Assembly (NCBI RefSeq): GCF_002085925.2
Contig: NZ_CP053562.1
Span: 2,026,001 to 2,090,000 of the forward strand
Length of the DNA: 64,000 nt
Direction: 5' to 3'
Source: Thioclava electrotropha
Lineage (GTDB): Bacteria; Pseudomonadota; Alphaproteobacteria; Rhodobacterales; Rhodobacteraceae
Under the pieces are notes generated by a model, which searched no databases, was not told the origin of the DNA, and saw nothing but the letters and a program-made list of their open reading frames with translations. Shown here piece after piece: positions 8,781-17,459 of the stretch. Position numbers and translations under genes: made by a program. How positions within the stretch are numbered: the stretch's first letter is position 1; every line of letters begins with the position of its first letter.

Positions 8781-9116
8781 ATGACGAAGTTCTTTACCGG
8801 TGCCATTGCAGTGGCAGCTACTCTCGCCGGCGCCCTTCCGGGCGCGGCGCAGGATTTGCAAGCGCCGGCCAATCTCAGCCATGACGCGCTCGTCGCTTGG
8901 GCAAAAGCCAATAACGTTTGTGAAACGGCCGTTTCCGATGCCGTTTACAACGCCGACGGGAACGTCGCTGTGACTTGCACGCCCAAGGCGACGAAGAGCA
9001 CTCTTAGCGGCGCCACCCCGGTCGCAGCGGTGATCATTGGTGTCGGTCTTGCAGCGGCTGCGATGGGCAGCGGCGGCGGTACCAATGGTACCAACGGGAC
9101 CAACGGCACGAACTGA
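8781..9116 (+). CDS. Small secreted YjbE-like protein with C-terminal TNG repeats
   Basis: The 111-residue protein has a signal peptide (MTKFFTGAIAVAATLAGALPGAAQ), a short domain with two cysteines (NVCETAVSDAVYNADGNVAVTC), a hydrophobic stretch ATPVAAVIIGVGLAAAAMG, then a Gly-rich tail with four Thr-Asn-Gly type units. E. coli YjbE has the same architecture as I recall it: signal, hydrophobic Ala/Val stretch, GGG and a low-complexity Thr/Asn tail, and it is encoded with YjbF and YjbH. Gene order here is yjbH-yjbF-yjbE-like. CGGAGG lies 7 nt before the ATG and a strong terminator follows. Whether it is exported, amyloid-like or a membrane anchor cannot be read from sequence. Confidence 0.7.
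   Translation: MTKFFTGAIAVAATLAGALPGAAQDLQAPANLSHDALVAWAKANNVCETAVSDAVYNADGNVAVTCTPKATKSTLSGATPVAAVIIGVGLAAAAMGSGGGTNGTNGTNGTN
9081..9113 (+). repeat. 9-bp tandem repeat encoding Thr-Asn-Gly
   Basis: The unit ACC-AAY-GGN occurs three full times and then as ACG-AAC before the stop. It codes for the TNG tail of the YjbE-like protein. In-frame 9-bp units allow length change without a frameshift. Confidence 0.8.
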
Positions 9117-9140
9117 TCCGTTCGAGCCGAGAATAAGAAG

Positions 9141-9165
9141 GGCCCCGCATCTGCGGGGCCTTTTT
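9141..9165 (+). terminator. Rho-independent terminator after the yjb genes
   Basis: GGCCCCGC and GCGGGGCC form an 8-bp stem around ATCT and are followed by TTTTT. It ends the plus-strand yjbH-yjbF-yjbE-like run. Confidence 0.9.
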
Positions 9166-9288
9166 GATTCGGGCTAAACCTAAGTCGGGCCAGAGAAACT
9201 GTCCAAATAGACAGCGGCTCCAGCAACTTTATTTCATGCCGATTCGCGCATCCTGTGATATGACATATTTGTGACGGGTATGAGGTGA

Positions 9289-9414
9289 ATGGGGATTCAC
9301 GCGATGCTTACGGGACTCGCAATTTTTCCTCTCGCGGCTCTGGTGTGGATGATGCTCTGCGAGAGTGTCGCACCGATGCAGGACGAAGCGCCGTATCGCG
9401 AGGTGGCTAAGTAG
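9289..9414 (+). CDS. Possible small membrane protein, 41 residues
   Basis: An ATG at 9289 with GAGGTGA close upstream opens a 41-codon frame ending in TAG at 9414. The product has one hydrophobic stretch (LTGLAIFPLAALVWMMLC) followed by a short charged tail ending YREVAK, a plausible single-pass membrane microprotein. It is the only credible coding frame in the roughly 410-nt gap between the yjb terminator and the end of the convergent wecA-like gene. The rest of the gap holds nothing I can name. I recognise no family, and the ORF could be chance. Confidence 0.35.
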   Translation: MGIHAMLTGLAIFPLAALVWMMLCESVAPMQDEAPYREVAK

Positions 9415-9578
9415 GGACCGCTTGGGCCGGTTACGGCCCCGGCGAGGTGGTGACGAGCGCCGATCCGCGCAGGATAGGTAAGACTTAATGCGCCAATCAG
9501 CGCTCGGCGCCACCTGAAAAGATACACGCAGACATGCTGCGCCACTTTGAGGCCCGAGTTGATAAGGGCCTATTTGCG

Positions 9579-10685
9579 TTAGATTTTTACCCGTTCACGG
9601 CGGGAAGTGGCCATCGCGCGACGCAGTTTGCTGCCAAGCGCGACGCGGCGGTAGATCAGCATGTAGCAGACGAAGACCACGCCCACGCCTGCACCGAGGG
9701 CTGCGGGGGAGGTCGCGCTGAGCACAGTGATGGAACATGCGATCAAGCTGAGCGACCAGAGCACAACCGAGGTGATCGGATTGCGCATCTCCGGGCGTCC
9801 GAGCGACTCGGCGATTCGTTTCGCGCGGCTGCGATAGACGAGGCTGTGGAGATGCAGGCGGTCCGCCGCCCCAGGATGCGTGCCGTCCCGCTTCACGCGA
9901 CGCCGGATCGAGACCACGGTTTCGATCCACGGATAGGCGAGTGCGAGTACGGCGATCAGCGGAGAAATCTCATGATTTCGGGCGGGAAGGACAATTCCGA
10001 TCACCGCGAGCACGAACCCCGTCGCATAGGCCCCGGCATCGCCGTAAAACAGCTTACCGGAGGGGAAATTCATCACAAAGAACCCCGCAATCGAGCCGAT
10101 CATCAGCAGACAAATCGCGAGGATCGGTCCGTCATTGGTCTGTCCGGCGATCACCGCGAAGGCCGAGAAGACAATGATCGCGGAGCCGGATGCGAGCCCG
10201 TTCACGCCATCGATGATGTTGAGCGAATTGGCGATCCCGCCGATCGCGATGGCGCTGAGCGCGATGCCGAAGGCCGGGTAGTGGAGCAGAACGTAGTCGA
10301 GGCCGGGAATGTCCGAGCGATGAATATGATAGCCGGATACGAGGCAGAAGATCAGCCCGGCGCACACGGTGGCGATCAGGCGCCACTTGGCGGAGACTTT
10401 CTTGGTGATGTCCTCGATCGCGCCGGAGCCGAAGGCGGGAATGGCGCAAAGACAGATCGTCCACCAGAGTGCCTGCGTCTGCGCATCGAGCGTCAGGCCG
10501 GCTGCCAACGCGCCTGCGAGGAGCGCAAAGCCCCCGATGCGCGGAGTTGGAGCTGCGTGGATTTTCTGGATACCATGATCGCCGTCGAGCGTGAGTTTGC
10601 CATGAAAGCTTTTGGTCGCAACGATCAGGACCGCCATTAACAGCGACGCAAAAAAAGCTGTCACAACATACTCAAGACCAATCAT
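9579..10685 (-). CDS. WecA/TagO-like undecaprenyl-phosphate sugar-phosphate transferase
   Basis: This polytopic inner-membrane protein of about 368 residues belongs to glycosyltransferase family 4 (MraY/WecA/TagO), which moves a sugar-1-phosphate from a UDP-sugar onto undecaprenyl phosphate and so starts polysaccharide repeat-unit synthesis. Key motifs are IHAAPTPRIGG near residue 42, a GAIEDITKK loop where family members usually have DD, NIIDGVNGLASG near 160, FYGDAGAYATGFVLA near 215 and the loop HPGAADRLHLHSL near 270. The ATG at 10685, after a GGGGGG stretch, is preferred; another in-frame ATG lies at 10712. It faces the yjb genes and diverges from wza. Confidence 0.88.
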   Translation of the reverse strand: MIGLEYVVTAFFASLLMAVLIVATKSFHGKLTLDGDHGIQKIHAAPTPRIGGFALLAGALAAGLTLDAQTQALWWTICLCAIPAFGSGAIEDITKKVSAKWRLIATVCAGLIFCLVSGYHIHRSDIPGLDYVLLHYPAFGIALSAIAIGGIANSLNIIDGVNGLASGSAIIVFSAFAVIAGQTNDGPILAICLLMIGSIAGFFVMNFPSGKLFYGDAGAYATGFVLAVIGIVLPARNHEISPLIAVLALAYPWIETVVSIRRRVKRDGTHPGAADRLHLHSLVYRSRAKRIAESLGRPEMRNPITSVVLWSLSLIACSITVLSATSPAALGAGVGVVFVCYMLIYRRVALGSKLRRAMATSRRERVKI

Positions 10686-11013
10686 ACACTGCCCCCCGGC
10701 AATAAAAATCATTATCGCGGCGGCAAATCTTAATATTTTGCTAACGCGATAGAGTGAAAAATACTGAAAATCGTACGAATACCGTCGATAGAGAGATACT
10801 TAACTTTGTTCCCGGGGGTCAACGTCCTTTCACACGCCTTAGGCGAGTATTCGCGACAACGCCTCATCACCTCTTCGTTAGACCCGGGGTGACGTGGCGT
10901 CGCCTGAACGGTGTCACGAACGCGATGAAATCAATCCGGTTTCACGCTGTGCGCTGCTCGCCACAAGGTTGAAAGGCTTGGCGGGCGATTCATGCCGAAG
11001 TATGAATGGGCGG

Positions 11014-11041
11014 TTGAAAACAGCGACAGCTTCTCTATTCA
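11014..11041 (+). promoter_or_regulatory. Weak candidate promoter for the wza-wzb-wzc genes
   Basis: TTGAAA (11014-11019) and TATTCA (11036-11041) are separated by 16 nt and lie about 80 nt before the wza ATG. The whole gap 10713-11123 has no convincing gene; it must hold the divergent promoters for the wecA-like gene and wza. Confidence 0.3.
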
Positions 11042-11123
11042 GAGGCGCTAGATGAAGCCCGTCTCAGGTCCCTTGGCCGAGGAATGGGTGGCAGGCATAG
11101 GTTACGAGGCTCAGGAGGGCACG

Positions 11124-12209
11124 ATGGGGGCAATGACGAGGATTTTCGCGGCGCTTTGCGCGTTGCTCTTTTTGGCCTCCTGCGACACCTCGACCACAAA
11201 TTTCCCGGTCAACACCCGCAATGTCAGTTCCGTCGAGGATCCGGTGGCGGGCGATGTCGCGATCGTTCGGCTCAGCCTCGCCAATGTGGCCACTTTCGGC
11301 GCACCGTCCGATCTGAGCGGCGGACGCACGACGCTGCCCTCGAGCGACTACTGGAACTACCGGATCGGGCCGGGCGACCTGCTTGATATCGTGGTTTATG
11401 AGCATCCCGAGCTGACCTCGCCCGCGGGCTCGACCCGGACGCCCGCCGAGGGTGGTCTGCGCGTCAATTCGGACGGCACCTTCTACTATCCCTATGTCGG
11501 CAATGTGCGCGCCGCGGGCCGCACGCCGGAGCAGGTGCGCGCCGATCTCTCGCGCCAGCTGAAGGAGTTCATTCCCTCGCCGCAGGTGTCGGTGCGCGTC
11601 GTGGGCTACAACTCGCAGACCGTCTCCGTCACCGGCGAGGTGGGCAAGCCTGCCCGGATCCCGCTGACCTCCAAGTCGCTTACGCTGCTTGATGCGATCA
11701 ACGAGGCGGGCGGCCTGAATGAGACGGCCGATGCGCGCCAGGTGCTCGTCCGCCGCGGCGGGCGCAGCTACGCGGTCGACCTGCAGGCCTTCCTCAACCA
11801 GGGCATCGCCTCGAACAACCCCGTGCTGCGCAATGGCGATGTCGTCTCGGTGCAGCGCGCGACGAAGCTCGAAGCCTATCTCCTGGGGCAGTTGGTGAAA
11901 CCCGGCCCGATCGACTTGACCAAGGATGACGTGAGCCTCACCGAAGCCGTCACCTCCGTCGGCGGGCTGAACACCAATCAGGCCGATGCGCGCGGTGTCT
12001 TCGTGTTCCGCGACAGCCCGAGCGGGGTGATCGTGTTCCAGCTCGATACCTCGAGCGCGGCGGCCTACGTGGTCGGCACGAAATTCTTCCTGCATCCGCA
12101 GGACGTCGTCTATGTCACGACCGCACCGGTCGCGAAATGGAACCGCGTGGTCTCCAACATCCTTCCGACGCTGAGCACGGCGCGCGCGGCCTCCGCGCTC
12201 GCGAACTGA
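11124..12209 (+). CDS. wza: Outer-membrane polysaccharide export lipoprotein, Wza family
   Basis: The 361-residue product starts MGAMTRIFAALCALLFLASC, a lipoprotein signal with lipobox LASC. A poly-export domain follows (YRIGPGDLLDIVVYEHPEL, then GTFYYPYVGNVRAAGRTPEQV), and then SLBB-type beta-grasp segments (VSVTGEVGKPARIPLTSKSLTLLDAINEAGG and a second around residue 250). Wza forms the outer-membrane channel through which capsule or exopolysaccharide leaves the cell. I chose the ATG at 11124 because AGGAGGG precedes it at 11113 and it starts the lipoprotein signal; the frame is open further upstream without a signal. It is followed closely by wzb and wzc, forming the classic export and control set. 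Confidence 0.92.
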   Translation: MGAMTRIFAALCALLFLASCDTSTTNFPVNTRNVSSVEDPVAGDVAIVRLSLANVATFGAPSDLSGGRTTLPSSDYWNYRIGPGDLLDIVVYEHPELTSPAGSTRTPAEGGLRVNSDGTFYYPYVGNVRAAGRTPEQVRADLSRQLKEFIPSPQVSVRVVGYNSQTVSVTGEVGKPARIPLTSKSLTLLDAINEAGGLNETADARQVLVRRGGRSYAVDLQAFLNQGIASNNPVLRNGDVVSVQRATKLEAYLLGQLVKPGPIDLTKDDVSLTEAVTSVGGLNTNQADARGVFVFRDSPSGVIVFQLDTSSAAAYVVGTKFFLHPQDVVYVTTAPVAKWNRVVSNILPTLSTARAASALAN

Positions 12210-12212
12210 TCC

Positions 12213-12659
12213 ATGGCGAAAGTCGGATCCATCCTCGTCGTCTGCGTTGGCAATATCTGCCGCTCTCCTGTAGGCGAACGGCTTCTGGCCGCGGCGCTGC
12301 CTGACTGCAAGGTCAGTTCGGCGGGCATCGGCGCGGTTGTTGGTGCGAGCGCGGACAAGACCATGAGCGAAGTCGCGGCGGAACACGGGCTGAGCCTCGA
12401 CGGTCACGTTGCGCGCCAGTTCACCGCCGAGATCGGCGCCGAGCACGAGTTGATCCTCGTAATGGAGGCGGGCCACAAGCGCGAGATCTCGCGTCGGGCG
12501 CCGCAACTGGGCGGGCGGGTGATGCTGTTCGATCAATGGATGGGGGGCAAAGGGATCGCCGACCCGTACCGGGAACCGATCGACGCCCATCGCAAGGCCT
12601 TCACCGAGATTTCCGCCGCGAGCGAGGCATGGGTCTCGCGGCTCGCACCGAAACGGTGA
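12213..12659 (+). CDS. wzb: Low-molecular-weight protein-tyrosine phosphatase, Wzb type
   Basis: This 148-residue enzyme carries the active-site loop VCVGNICRSP (C-x5-R-S) near residue 10 and the general-acid motif DPYREP near 118, both hallmarks of low-molecular-weight tyrosine phosphatases. It sits between wza and the Wzc-type kinase gene, and in such operons it dephosphorylates the kinase's C-terminal tyrosines, allowing the phosphorylation cycle needed for chain-length control. It begins 3 nt after the wza stop. Length and motifs are complete. An arsenate-reductase relative is unlikely given the DPY motif and the location. Confidence 0.92.
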   Translation: MAKVGSILVVCVGNICRSPVGERLLAAALPDCKVSSAGIGAVVGASADKTMSEVAAEHGLSLDGHVARQFTAEIGAEHELILVMEAGHKREISRRAPQLGGRVMLFDQWMGGKGIADPYREPIDAHRKAFTEISAASEAWVSRLAPKR

Positions 12660-12720
12660 TCCGCGTCACGGCGGCATAGGCGCGGTTTTGAATAAGCATT
12701 TGAGAGTTTGAACGGGACAG

Positions 12721-14937
12721 ATGAAGCAAATTTCCGAAATGACGCAGAAACATGCCGCGCAGCCCGAAGTCGAGGATGACGAGATCGACCTGATGGCGCT
12801 GGCTGGCGCGCTTCTGGCGGGCTGGAAATGGATCGCGCTGGCCTTCGTCGTCGCCGTGATCCTCGGTGCCTTCATCGCGCTGCGCAAACCGGTGATCTAT
12901 CAGGCCACCGGGCTCTTGCAGCTAGAGCAATCGCAAAACGCGCTGGCCGCGCTCCCGACCTCAATGCAGGACATTCTCGGCAGCGACGGTGGCGGCAAAT
13001 CGGAGGCGGAAACCCAGATCGCGATCATGTCCTCGCGGCTCGTTCTGGGGGAGGCGGCCAACAAGCTCAATCTGCAGAATTTCGTGATCCCGCGGCGCTT
13101 GCCGGTGATCGGTCTGCTGCCGACCAATCTGCATCTGCCGGATCCGGGCCTGCTCGATCAGTATCAATGGGGCAATGAGAGCCTTCAGATCGGGCGCATG
13201 AAGGTGCCGGAGCAATGGTTGGGCGAGATGATCGACCTGCGCGTCACCGGTGCGGATAGCTACGAAGTCACGCTGCCGGACGGGACCGATCTCGCTGGCA
13301 CGGTGGGCCATGAGATCACGGCGCGTGATGGCGATTTCACCTTGGCCGTGGCGTCGATGGATGCCCCGGCCGGGCGGGAATTCTACGTCGGGCGGCAATC
13401 GCTCAACGCTGCGATCAAGACGATGAAGGCGAATTTCTCGGTCTCCGAGAGCCCGCGCGGCTCGAACATCCTTCAGACCTCGTATCAGGACACCGATCGG
13501 CAGCGGGCCGAAGCGATCCTGAATGCGATCGCGACCTCCTTCGTGGAACAGAATATCGAGCGCAATTCGGCCTCCGCAGAGAACAGCCTCGATTTCATCG
13601 AAAAGCAGCTTCCCGACGCCCGCCAGAACGTGTCCGACGCGGAGCAGGCGCTGAATGCCTATCGTCAGAAGCAAAAATCGGTCGACGTTAAATATGAGAC
13701 GCAGGCCCTGCTGGAACGCGTCACCAAGATCGAAGGCGAACTCTCCGCGCTTGATCTGAAAGAGGCGGAGCTGAAGAACCAGTACACGGTCAATCACCCG
13801 GCCTATCAGGCGCTGCTGCAGAACCGCAAAGAGCTGCAGGCGCAGCTCGATCAGGCGAAGAAGGCGACCCAAGGTCTGCCGGAAACGCAGAAGGACATCT
13901 TCAACCTGCAGCGCAATCTCGAAGTGGCGCAGCAGGTCTACACGCAGCTGCTGAACCGTTCCCAGGAACTGAAAGTCGTGCGCGCCTCCACGGTGGGCTC
14001 GGTGCGCGTGATCGACAAAGCCTATGCGAGCACGATCCCGGTCGCGCCGCGCAAATCGCGGATCGTGGCCCTCGCGGCCATCCTCGGCCTGATCATCGGG
14101 GCGGCCATCGTGCTGATCCGTCGCGCGCTGCGCCGGGGGATCAAGGGCGCCGAAGAGATCGAGGCGCTCGGCCTTCCGGTCTTCGCAACCGTGCCCTTCG
14201 CACAGGAAGCCGCCGATCTGCGCAACCGCAAGGGCGATCTGCCGATCTTCGCGCTCGAACATCCCGAGGCGGTCGCGACCGAGGCGCTGCGCTCCTTGCG
14301 CACCTCGCTACATTTCGGGCTGCTGGATGCGCAGACCAACTCGATCCAGATCACCTCCGCCGCACCGGGCGTCGGCAAGACCTTCATGTCGATCAACCTC
14401 GCCGTGGTTGCGGCGCAGGCAGGGCAGCGGGTCTGCGTGATCGATGCGGATATGCGCAAAGGCTACCTCGCGCGCTTCCTGCATCTGCCGAAAACGGTTG
14501 AAGGCCTCTCCGACTATCTCGGCCATGAGAAATCCCTGGCGGAGGTGATGCGCGACGGGCCGGTCGAGGGGCTGAAAGTCATCACCTCGGGCCGTTATCC
14601 GCCGAACCCGTCCGAGCTGCTGATGCGGGCCGAGTTCGGGACCATGCTGCGCCAACTCGATAGCGAATTCGATCTGATCATCGTCGACGCGCCGCCCGCG
14701 CTGGCCGTGACCGATCCGGTGGTGATCGGGCGCTCGGTCGGGGCGAGTATCGCGGTTGCGCGCCATCTCGAGACGATGCAGGGCGCGGTGCGCGCGGTGC
14801 AGGCGAGCTTCGAGGCGGCGGGCACCTCAATCACCGGTGCGGTCCTCAACGGCTTCAAGGCCGAGGCGAGTGAGCGCTATGGCGGCCATTACCAATATCA
14901 TTATAACTACCGCTACAGCTACAAATCCGACGACTGA
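12721..14937 (+). CDS. wzc: Polysaccharide co-polymerase / BY-kinase, Wzc type
   Basis: The 738-residue protein has an N-terminal Wzz-like region: a membrane helix near residues 34-52 (GWKWIALAFVVAVILGAF), a long periplasmic part with coiled-coil character (about 290-430), a Pro-rich second membrane segment near 440-465 (SRIVALAAILGLIIGAA), then a cytoplasmic BY-kinase. The Walker A is APGVGKTF, Walker A' is VCVIDADMRKGY and Walker B is LIIVDAPPA. The C-terminus carries a tyrosine cluster, YGGHYQYHYNYRYSY, the usual autophosphorylation tail. It controls polymer length and export together with wza and wzb just upstream. Confidence 0.94.
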   Translation: MKQISEMTQKHAAQPEVEDDEIDLMALAGALLAGWKWIALAFVVAVILGAFIALRKPVIYQATGLLQLEQSQNALAALPTSMQDILGSDGGGKSEAETQIAIMSSRLVLGEAANKLNLQNFVIPRRLPVIGLLPTNLHLPDPGLLDQYQWGNESLQIGRMKVPEQWLGEMIDLRVTGADSYEVTLPDGTDLAGTVGHEITARDGDFTLAVASMDAPAGREFYVGRQSLNAAIKTMKANFSVSESPRGSNILQTSYQDTDRQRAEAILNAIATSFVEQNIERNSASAENSLDFIEKQLPDARQNVSDAEQALNAYRQKQKSVDVKYETQALLERVTKIEGELSALDLKEAELKNQYTVNHPAYQALLQNRKELQAQLDQAKKATQGLPETQKDIFNLQRNLEVAQQVYTQLLNRSQELKVVRASTVGSVRVIDKAYASTIPVAPRKSRIVALAAILGLIIGAAIVLIRRALRRGIKGAEEIEALGLPVFATVPFAQEAADLRNRKGDLPIFALEHPEAVATEALRSLRTSLHFGLLDAQTNSIQITSAAPGVGKTFMSINLAVVAAQAGQRVCVIDADMRKGYLARFLHLPKTVEGLSDYLGHEKSLAEVMRDGPVEGLKVITSGRYPPNPSELLMRAEFGTMLRQLDSEFDLIIVDAPPALAVTDPVVIGRSVGASIAVARHLETMQGAVRAVQASFEAAGTSITGAVLNGFKAEASERYGGHYQYHYNYRYSYKSDD

Positions 14938-14976
14938 GCGGGGGCGTCCCGTTCGTGACTCGGACGGGAGGCGCGA

Positions 14977-15882
14977 ATGCTGCGAAAACTGCTGGGCCGG
15001 GCGAAAATCTCGAAGCTCGGGATCACCACGCCCGAGCCGCGTCCGGACCGTCATGGCATCGCCATCGCCGCGATCGTGCGCAATGAGGCGCGGTTCATCG
15101 GCGAATGGGCGCGGTTCCACCATGCGGCAGGCGTGCGGCATTTCGTGATCTACGACGATGCCAGCACGGATGAGACCCGCGCGGTGTTACAAGGCGCGCT
15201 ACCGCCCGAGGCGCTGACGATCATCCCCTGGGCACAACGGCTCAGCGATATCCGACTGGGGCGCGAAATCCACAATCAGGTACTCGCCTATGCGCATGCG
15301 GCTGGGAACTTCGGGAGCGACGTGCGCTGGATGGCCTTCATCGACGTGGACGAGTTCCTGATCCCGACCGCGGGTGACGATTTGAACGCGGCGCTTGCGC
15401 CTCTGGGCGATATCCCGAATGTCTCGCTGCCGTGGCACATGTTCGGCTTTTCGGGACATGAGACGACGCCCGAGGGCGGGATGCTCGCCAATTTCACCAC
15501 CCGCGCGCGCGATCCGATGGGGGATGCGCCGGGGCTGCGGGCGTTCAAGATGCTCGTCGATCCGTGCCGCCTGACGGCGCTGCGCGTCCATTCGATGGAG
15601 ACCGAGGACGGGCAGGCGACGTGGAACGACGCGGGGGTGAAATCCGACATGAGTGCGCGCGACAAGCCGGAGTTCTACTCCACCGCTGCCGTGCAGCTGA
15701 ACCACTATTACACGCGCTCGAAAGCTGATCTGGAAGCCAAGATCGCGCGCGGGCCGAACCTTGTGGCCAAGCGCGAGGCTTATCGGCGCAAGGTGATGCG
15801 CACGGTCAACAGCGTCGAGGCGGATACGGTCGGGGATACGCGCGCCCGCGATCTGGCCGCGCGCCTCGGGATCACCGGTTAA
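14977..15882 (+). CDS. Glycosyltransferase, GT92/GT2-like
   Basis: The 301-residue protein has the pattern of family 92-like glycosyltransferases: IAIAAIVRNEARFIGEWARFHHAAGVRHFVIYDDAS (residues 29-64), then WMAFIDVDEFLIP near 120, whose DVD is the probable metal and nucleotide-sugar binding site. The C-terminal part contains QLNHYYTRSKADLEAKI, also usual in the group. It follows wzc by 39 nt, and an intercistronic GC-rich hairpin lies between them. It probably adds a sugar to the exopolysaccharide; donor and acceptor are unknown. Its last 4 nt overlap the convergent next gene. Confidence 0.82.
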   Translation: MLRKLLGRAKISKLGITTPEPRPDRHGIAIAAIVRNEARFIGEWARFHHAAGVRHFVIYDDASTDETRAVLQGALPPEALTIIPWAQRLSDIRLGREIHNQVLAYAHAAGNFGSDVRWMAFIDVDEFLIPTAGDDLNAALAPLGDIPNVSLPWHMFGFSGHETTPEGGMLANFTTRARDPMGDAPGLRAFKMLVDPCRLTALRVHSMETEDGQATWNDAGVKSDMSARDKPEFYSTAAVQLNHYYTRSKADLEAKIARGPNLVAKREAYRRKVMRTVNSVEADTVGDTRARDLAARLGITG

Positions 15883-16691
15883 GGATCCTTGCGCCAGTTC
15901 TCCTCGACCCATTTCGTGGGCCAGAGGAAATGCCGCAGGTGGCGCAGCATCGAGCCGTCCCGCTCGCCGCGCAGGCCCGCCTTCACATGCTCCATCGGTG
16001 TCATGTGGGTAGAGCGGCTGTTCCAGCGCCCCTCGATCGCGTCGATCGGGTTCAGCCCGCCGGGGAAGATCACCACCTTCGCATCCTTCGGCAGTTTTGG
16101 CGGCGCGAAGAAGTTGATCGGGAATTGCCGGATGCAGTGCCACTTGAAGGTCGCGACCCAGCCTTTCGGCCAGAACTTCACGCCGCCCGGCGTGCGCCGC
16201 GTCACGAAGCGCTGCTCGAAGACGTATTTCTCCGCCGTGGCCTGCGGATCGGCGAGGAATTCCTCGCGCAGCGGTGCCAGCTTGCCAATCGGAAAACGGT
16301 AGAGCGAGGTCTGGCCCAGCCGCTCGAACGGGGTGTTCGGGTTGCGGGTCAGGATCACGTCATCGGGGTCGCCGTATTCGAACATCGCATCGAGATTGCC
16401 GGTCACGACCACGTCGAGGTCGAGAAACAGCACCGGCCCCGACAGCCCGCCCAGATCAGAGCGCCACAGCCGCGACTTGCCCCAGATGCCCTGACGCACA
16501 TTGGGCATGTCGCAATCGAGTTCGGGCAGCGGCATCGCGGTGATACCGGGATCGAGCCCCTCGAACGTGTCGGTGAAGCAGTAGAAATCGAAGGGCGGCG
16601 TCACATGGCGCGCGACCATACCGTAGAGGCGGTTGACGTAATCGACGCCGTATTTCTCACCCCAGCGGATACAGATGATCTGTTTCTTCAT
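15879..16691 (-). CDS. Putative glycosyltransferase with DxD motif
   Basis: The 270-residue product begins KKQIICIRWGEKYGVDYVNRLYGMVARH, continues with FYCFTDTFEGLDPGI and has GPVLFLDLDVVVTGNLDAMF around residues 85-104. FLDLDVVV is a typical DxD nucleotide-sugar site in a GT8-like or DUF-type transferase fold. AAGGTG precedes the ATG at 16691. It lies convergently against the GT92-like gene at the end of the wza-wzc run and on the same strand as the sulfotransferase, so a role in decorating surface polysaccharide is plausible. The exact family and sugar are not identified. Confidence 0.7.
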   Translation of the reverse strand: MKKQIICIRWGEKYGVDYVNRLYGMVARHVTPPFDFYCFTDTFEGLDPGITAMPLPELDCDMPNVRQGIWGKSRLWRSDLGGLSGPVLFLDLDVVVTGNLDAMFEYGDPDDVILTRNPNTPFERLGQTSLYRFPIGKLAPLREEFLADPQATAEKYVFEQRFVTRRTPGGVKFWPKGWVATFKWHCIRQFPINFFAPPKLPKDAKVVIFPGGLNPIDAIEGRWNSRSTHMTPMEHVKAGLRGERDGSMLRHLRHFLWPTKWVEENWRKDP

Positions 16692-16763
16692 GCGTCACCT
16701 TTTTGAGTTACGCGCCCTCAATAGCCCCAGCGGGCGGGGCCGTGCAATCGCGGATCGGAGGGG

Positions 16764-17459
16764 TCAGCGGAAGAAGCGCGGCCGCAGATGGGCGTTGAGC
16801 TTTTTCGCCAAGCGCTTGAGCGGGTGCATCTTCTTGCCGCGCGTGCGCCCGATATCCTGCAGATGGGCCGCATCGAGCCCATAGGCGGGCAGGCGGGCCG
16901 CGAGGTCGTCGGCGCTGTCATTGTCGAGATCGAATTCCACGTATTGATCCGGCTTGTCGGCCATATAGGCGCGCACATCGGCCAGATGCGCATCCCATTC
17001 CGCGCGCCATTGATCCTTGAGCACCTCGAGATCGCTCAGGCCCCGCGCCGCCAGTTCGCGCTTGGCAAACTCACCATGGCCATGCTTGAGACGCGAGGCG
17101 ATCCAGCCTTCGCGGTCGCGGAAGTTCAGCAGCAGGATCGTGTCGGGATAGTCGCGCAGGATCTCGCGGAAGGCCGTGGCGCCTTCCCAGCTGACGGTGC
17201 CGTCGCTGTAGATCAGGTCGCAATAGAAGGTGAAATCCTCGGCGCTGGCGAAGACCTTGCGCCCGGCGGCGAGATTCTCGCGCATCACCCGGCCGATGCG
17301 GCGCGGCACCGGGCGGCCTTCGCGGATCTTGTGATGAACGGCGGGGTGGCCTGCCGCGCGGAACAGCTCGGCCAGCGAGCGCGTGCCGCATTTGTTGAAA
17401 CCGATTGCGACGACGCGCGGCAGGGAGTGCGGTTGCGCGGAAGCGGCGCGATCTTGCAT
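16764..17459 (-). CDS. Sulfotransferase-family protein
   Basis: The 231-residue protein shows the two PAPS-binding signatures of sulfotransferases: a 5'-phosphosulfate loop VVAIGFNKCGTRSLAELF (residues 15-32) and a 3'-phosphate-like segment ILLLNFRDREGWIASRL near 105. The rest includes YVEFDLDNDSADDLAARL, the usual late alpha/beta segment. Enzymes of this fold transfer sulfate from PAPS to sugar or other hydroxyl groups. It is encoded next to two glycosyltransferase-like genes, so it may sulfate the exopolysaccharide. Substrate is inferred only from neighbours. Confidence 0.78.
   Translation of the reverse strand: MQDRAASAQPHSLPRVVAIGFNKCGTRSLAELFRAAGHPAVHHKIREGRPVPRRIGRVMRENLAAGRKVFASAEDFTFYCDLIYSDGTVSWEGATAFREILRDYPDTILLLNFRDREGWIASRLKHGHGEFAKRELAARGLSDLEVLKDQWRAEWDAHLADVRAYMADKPDQYVEFDLDNDSADDLAARLPAYGLDAAHLQDIGRTRGKKMHPLKRLAKKLNAHLRPRFFR

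Noticed and set aside
11009..11016. GGCGGTTG as an ops element for the RfaH-like protein
   Set aside because: It shares only the first six or so bases with the enterobacterial ops (GGCGGTAG...) and lacks the rest; left as a hint, not called.
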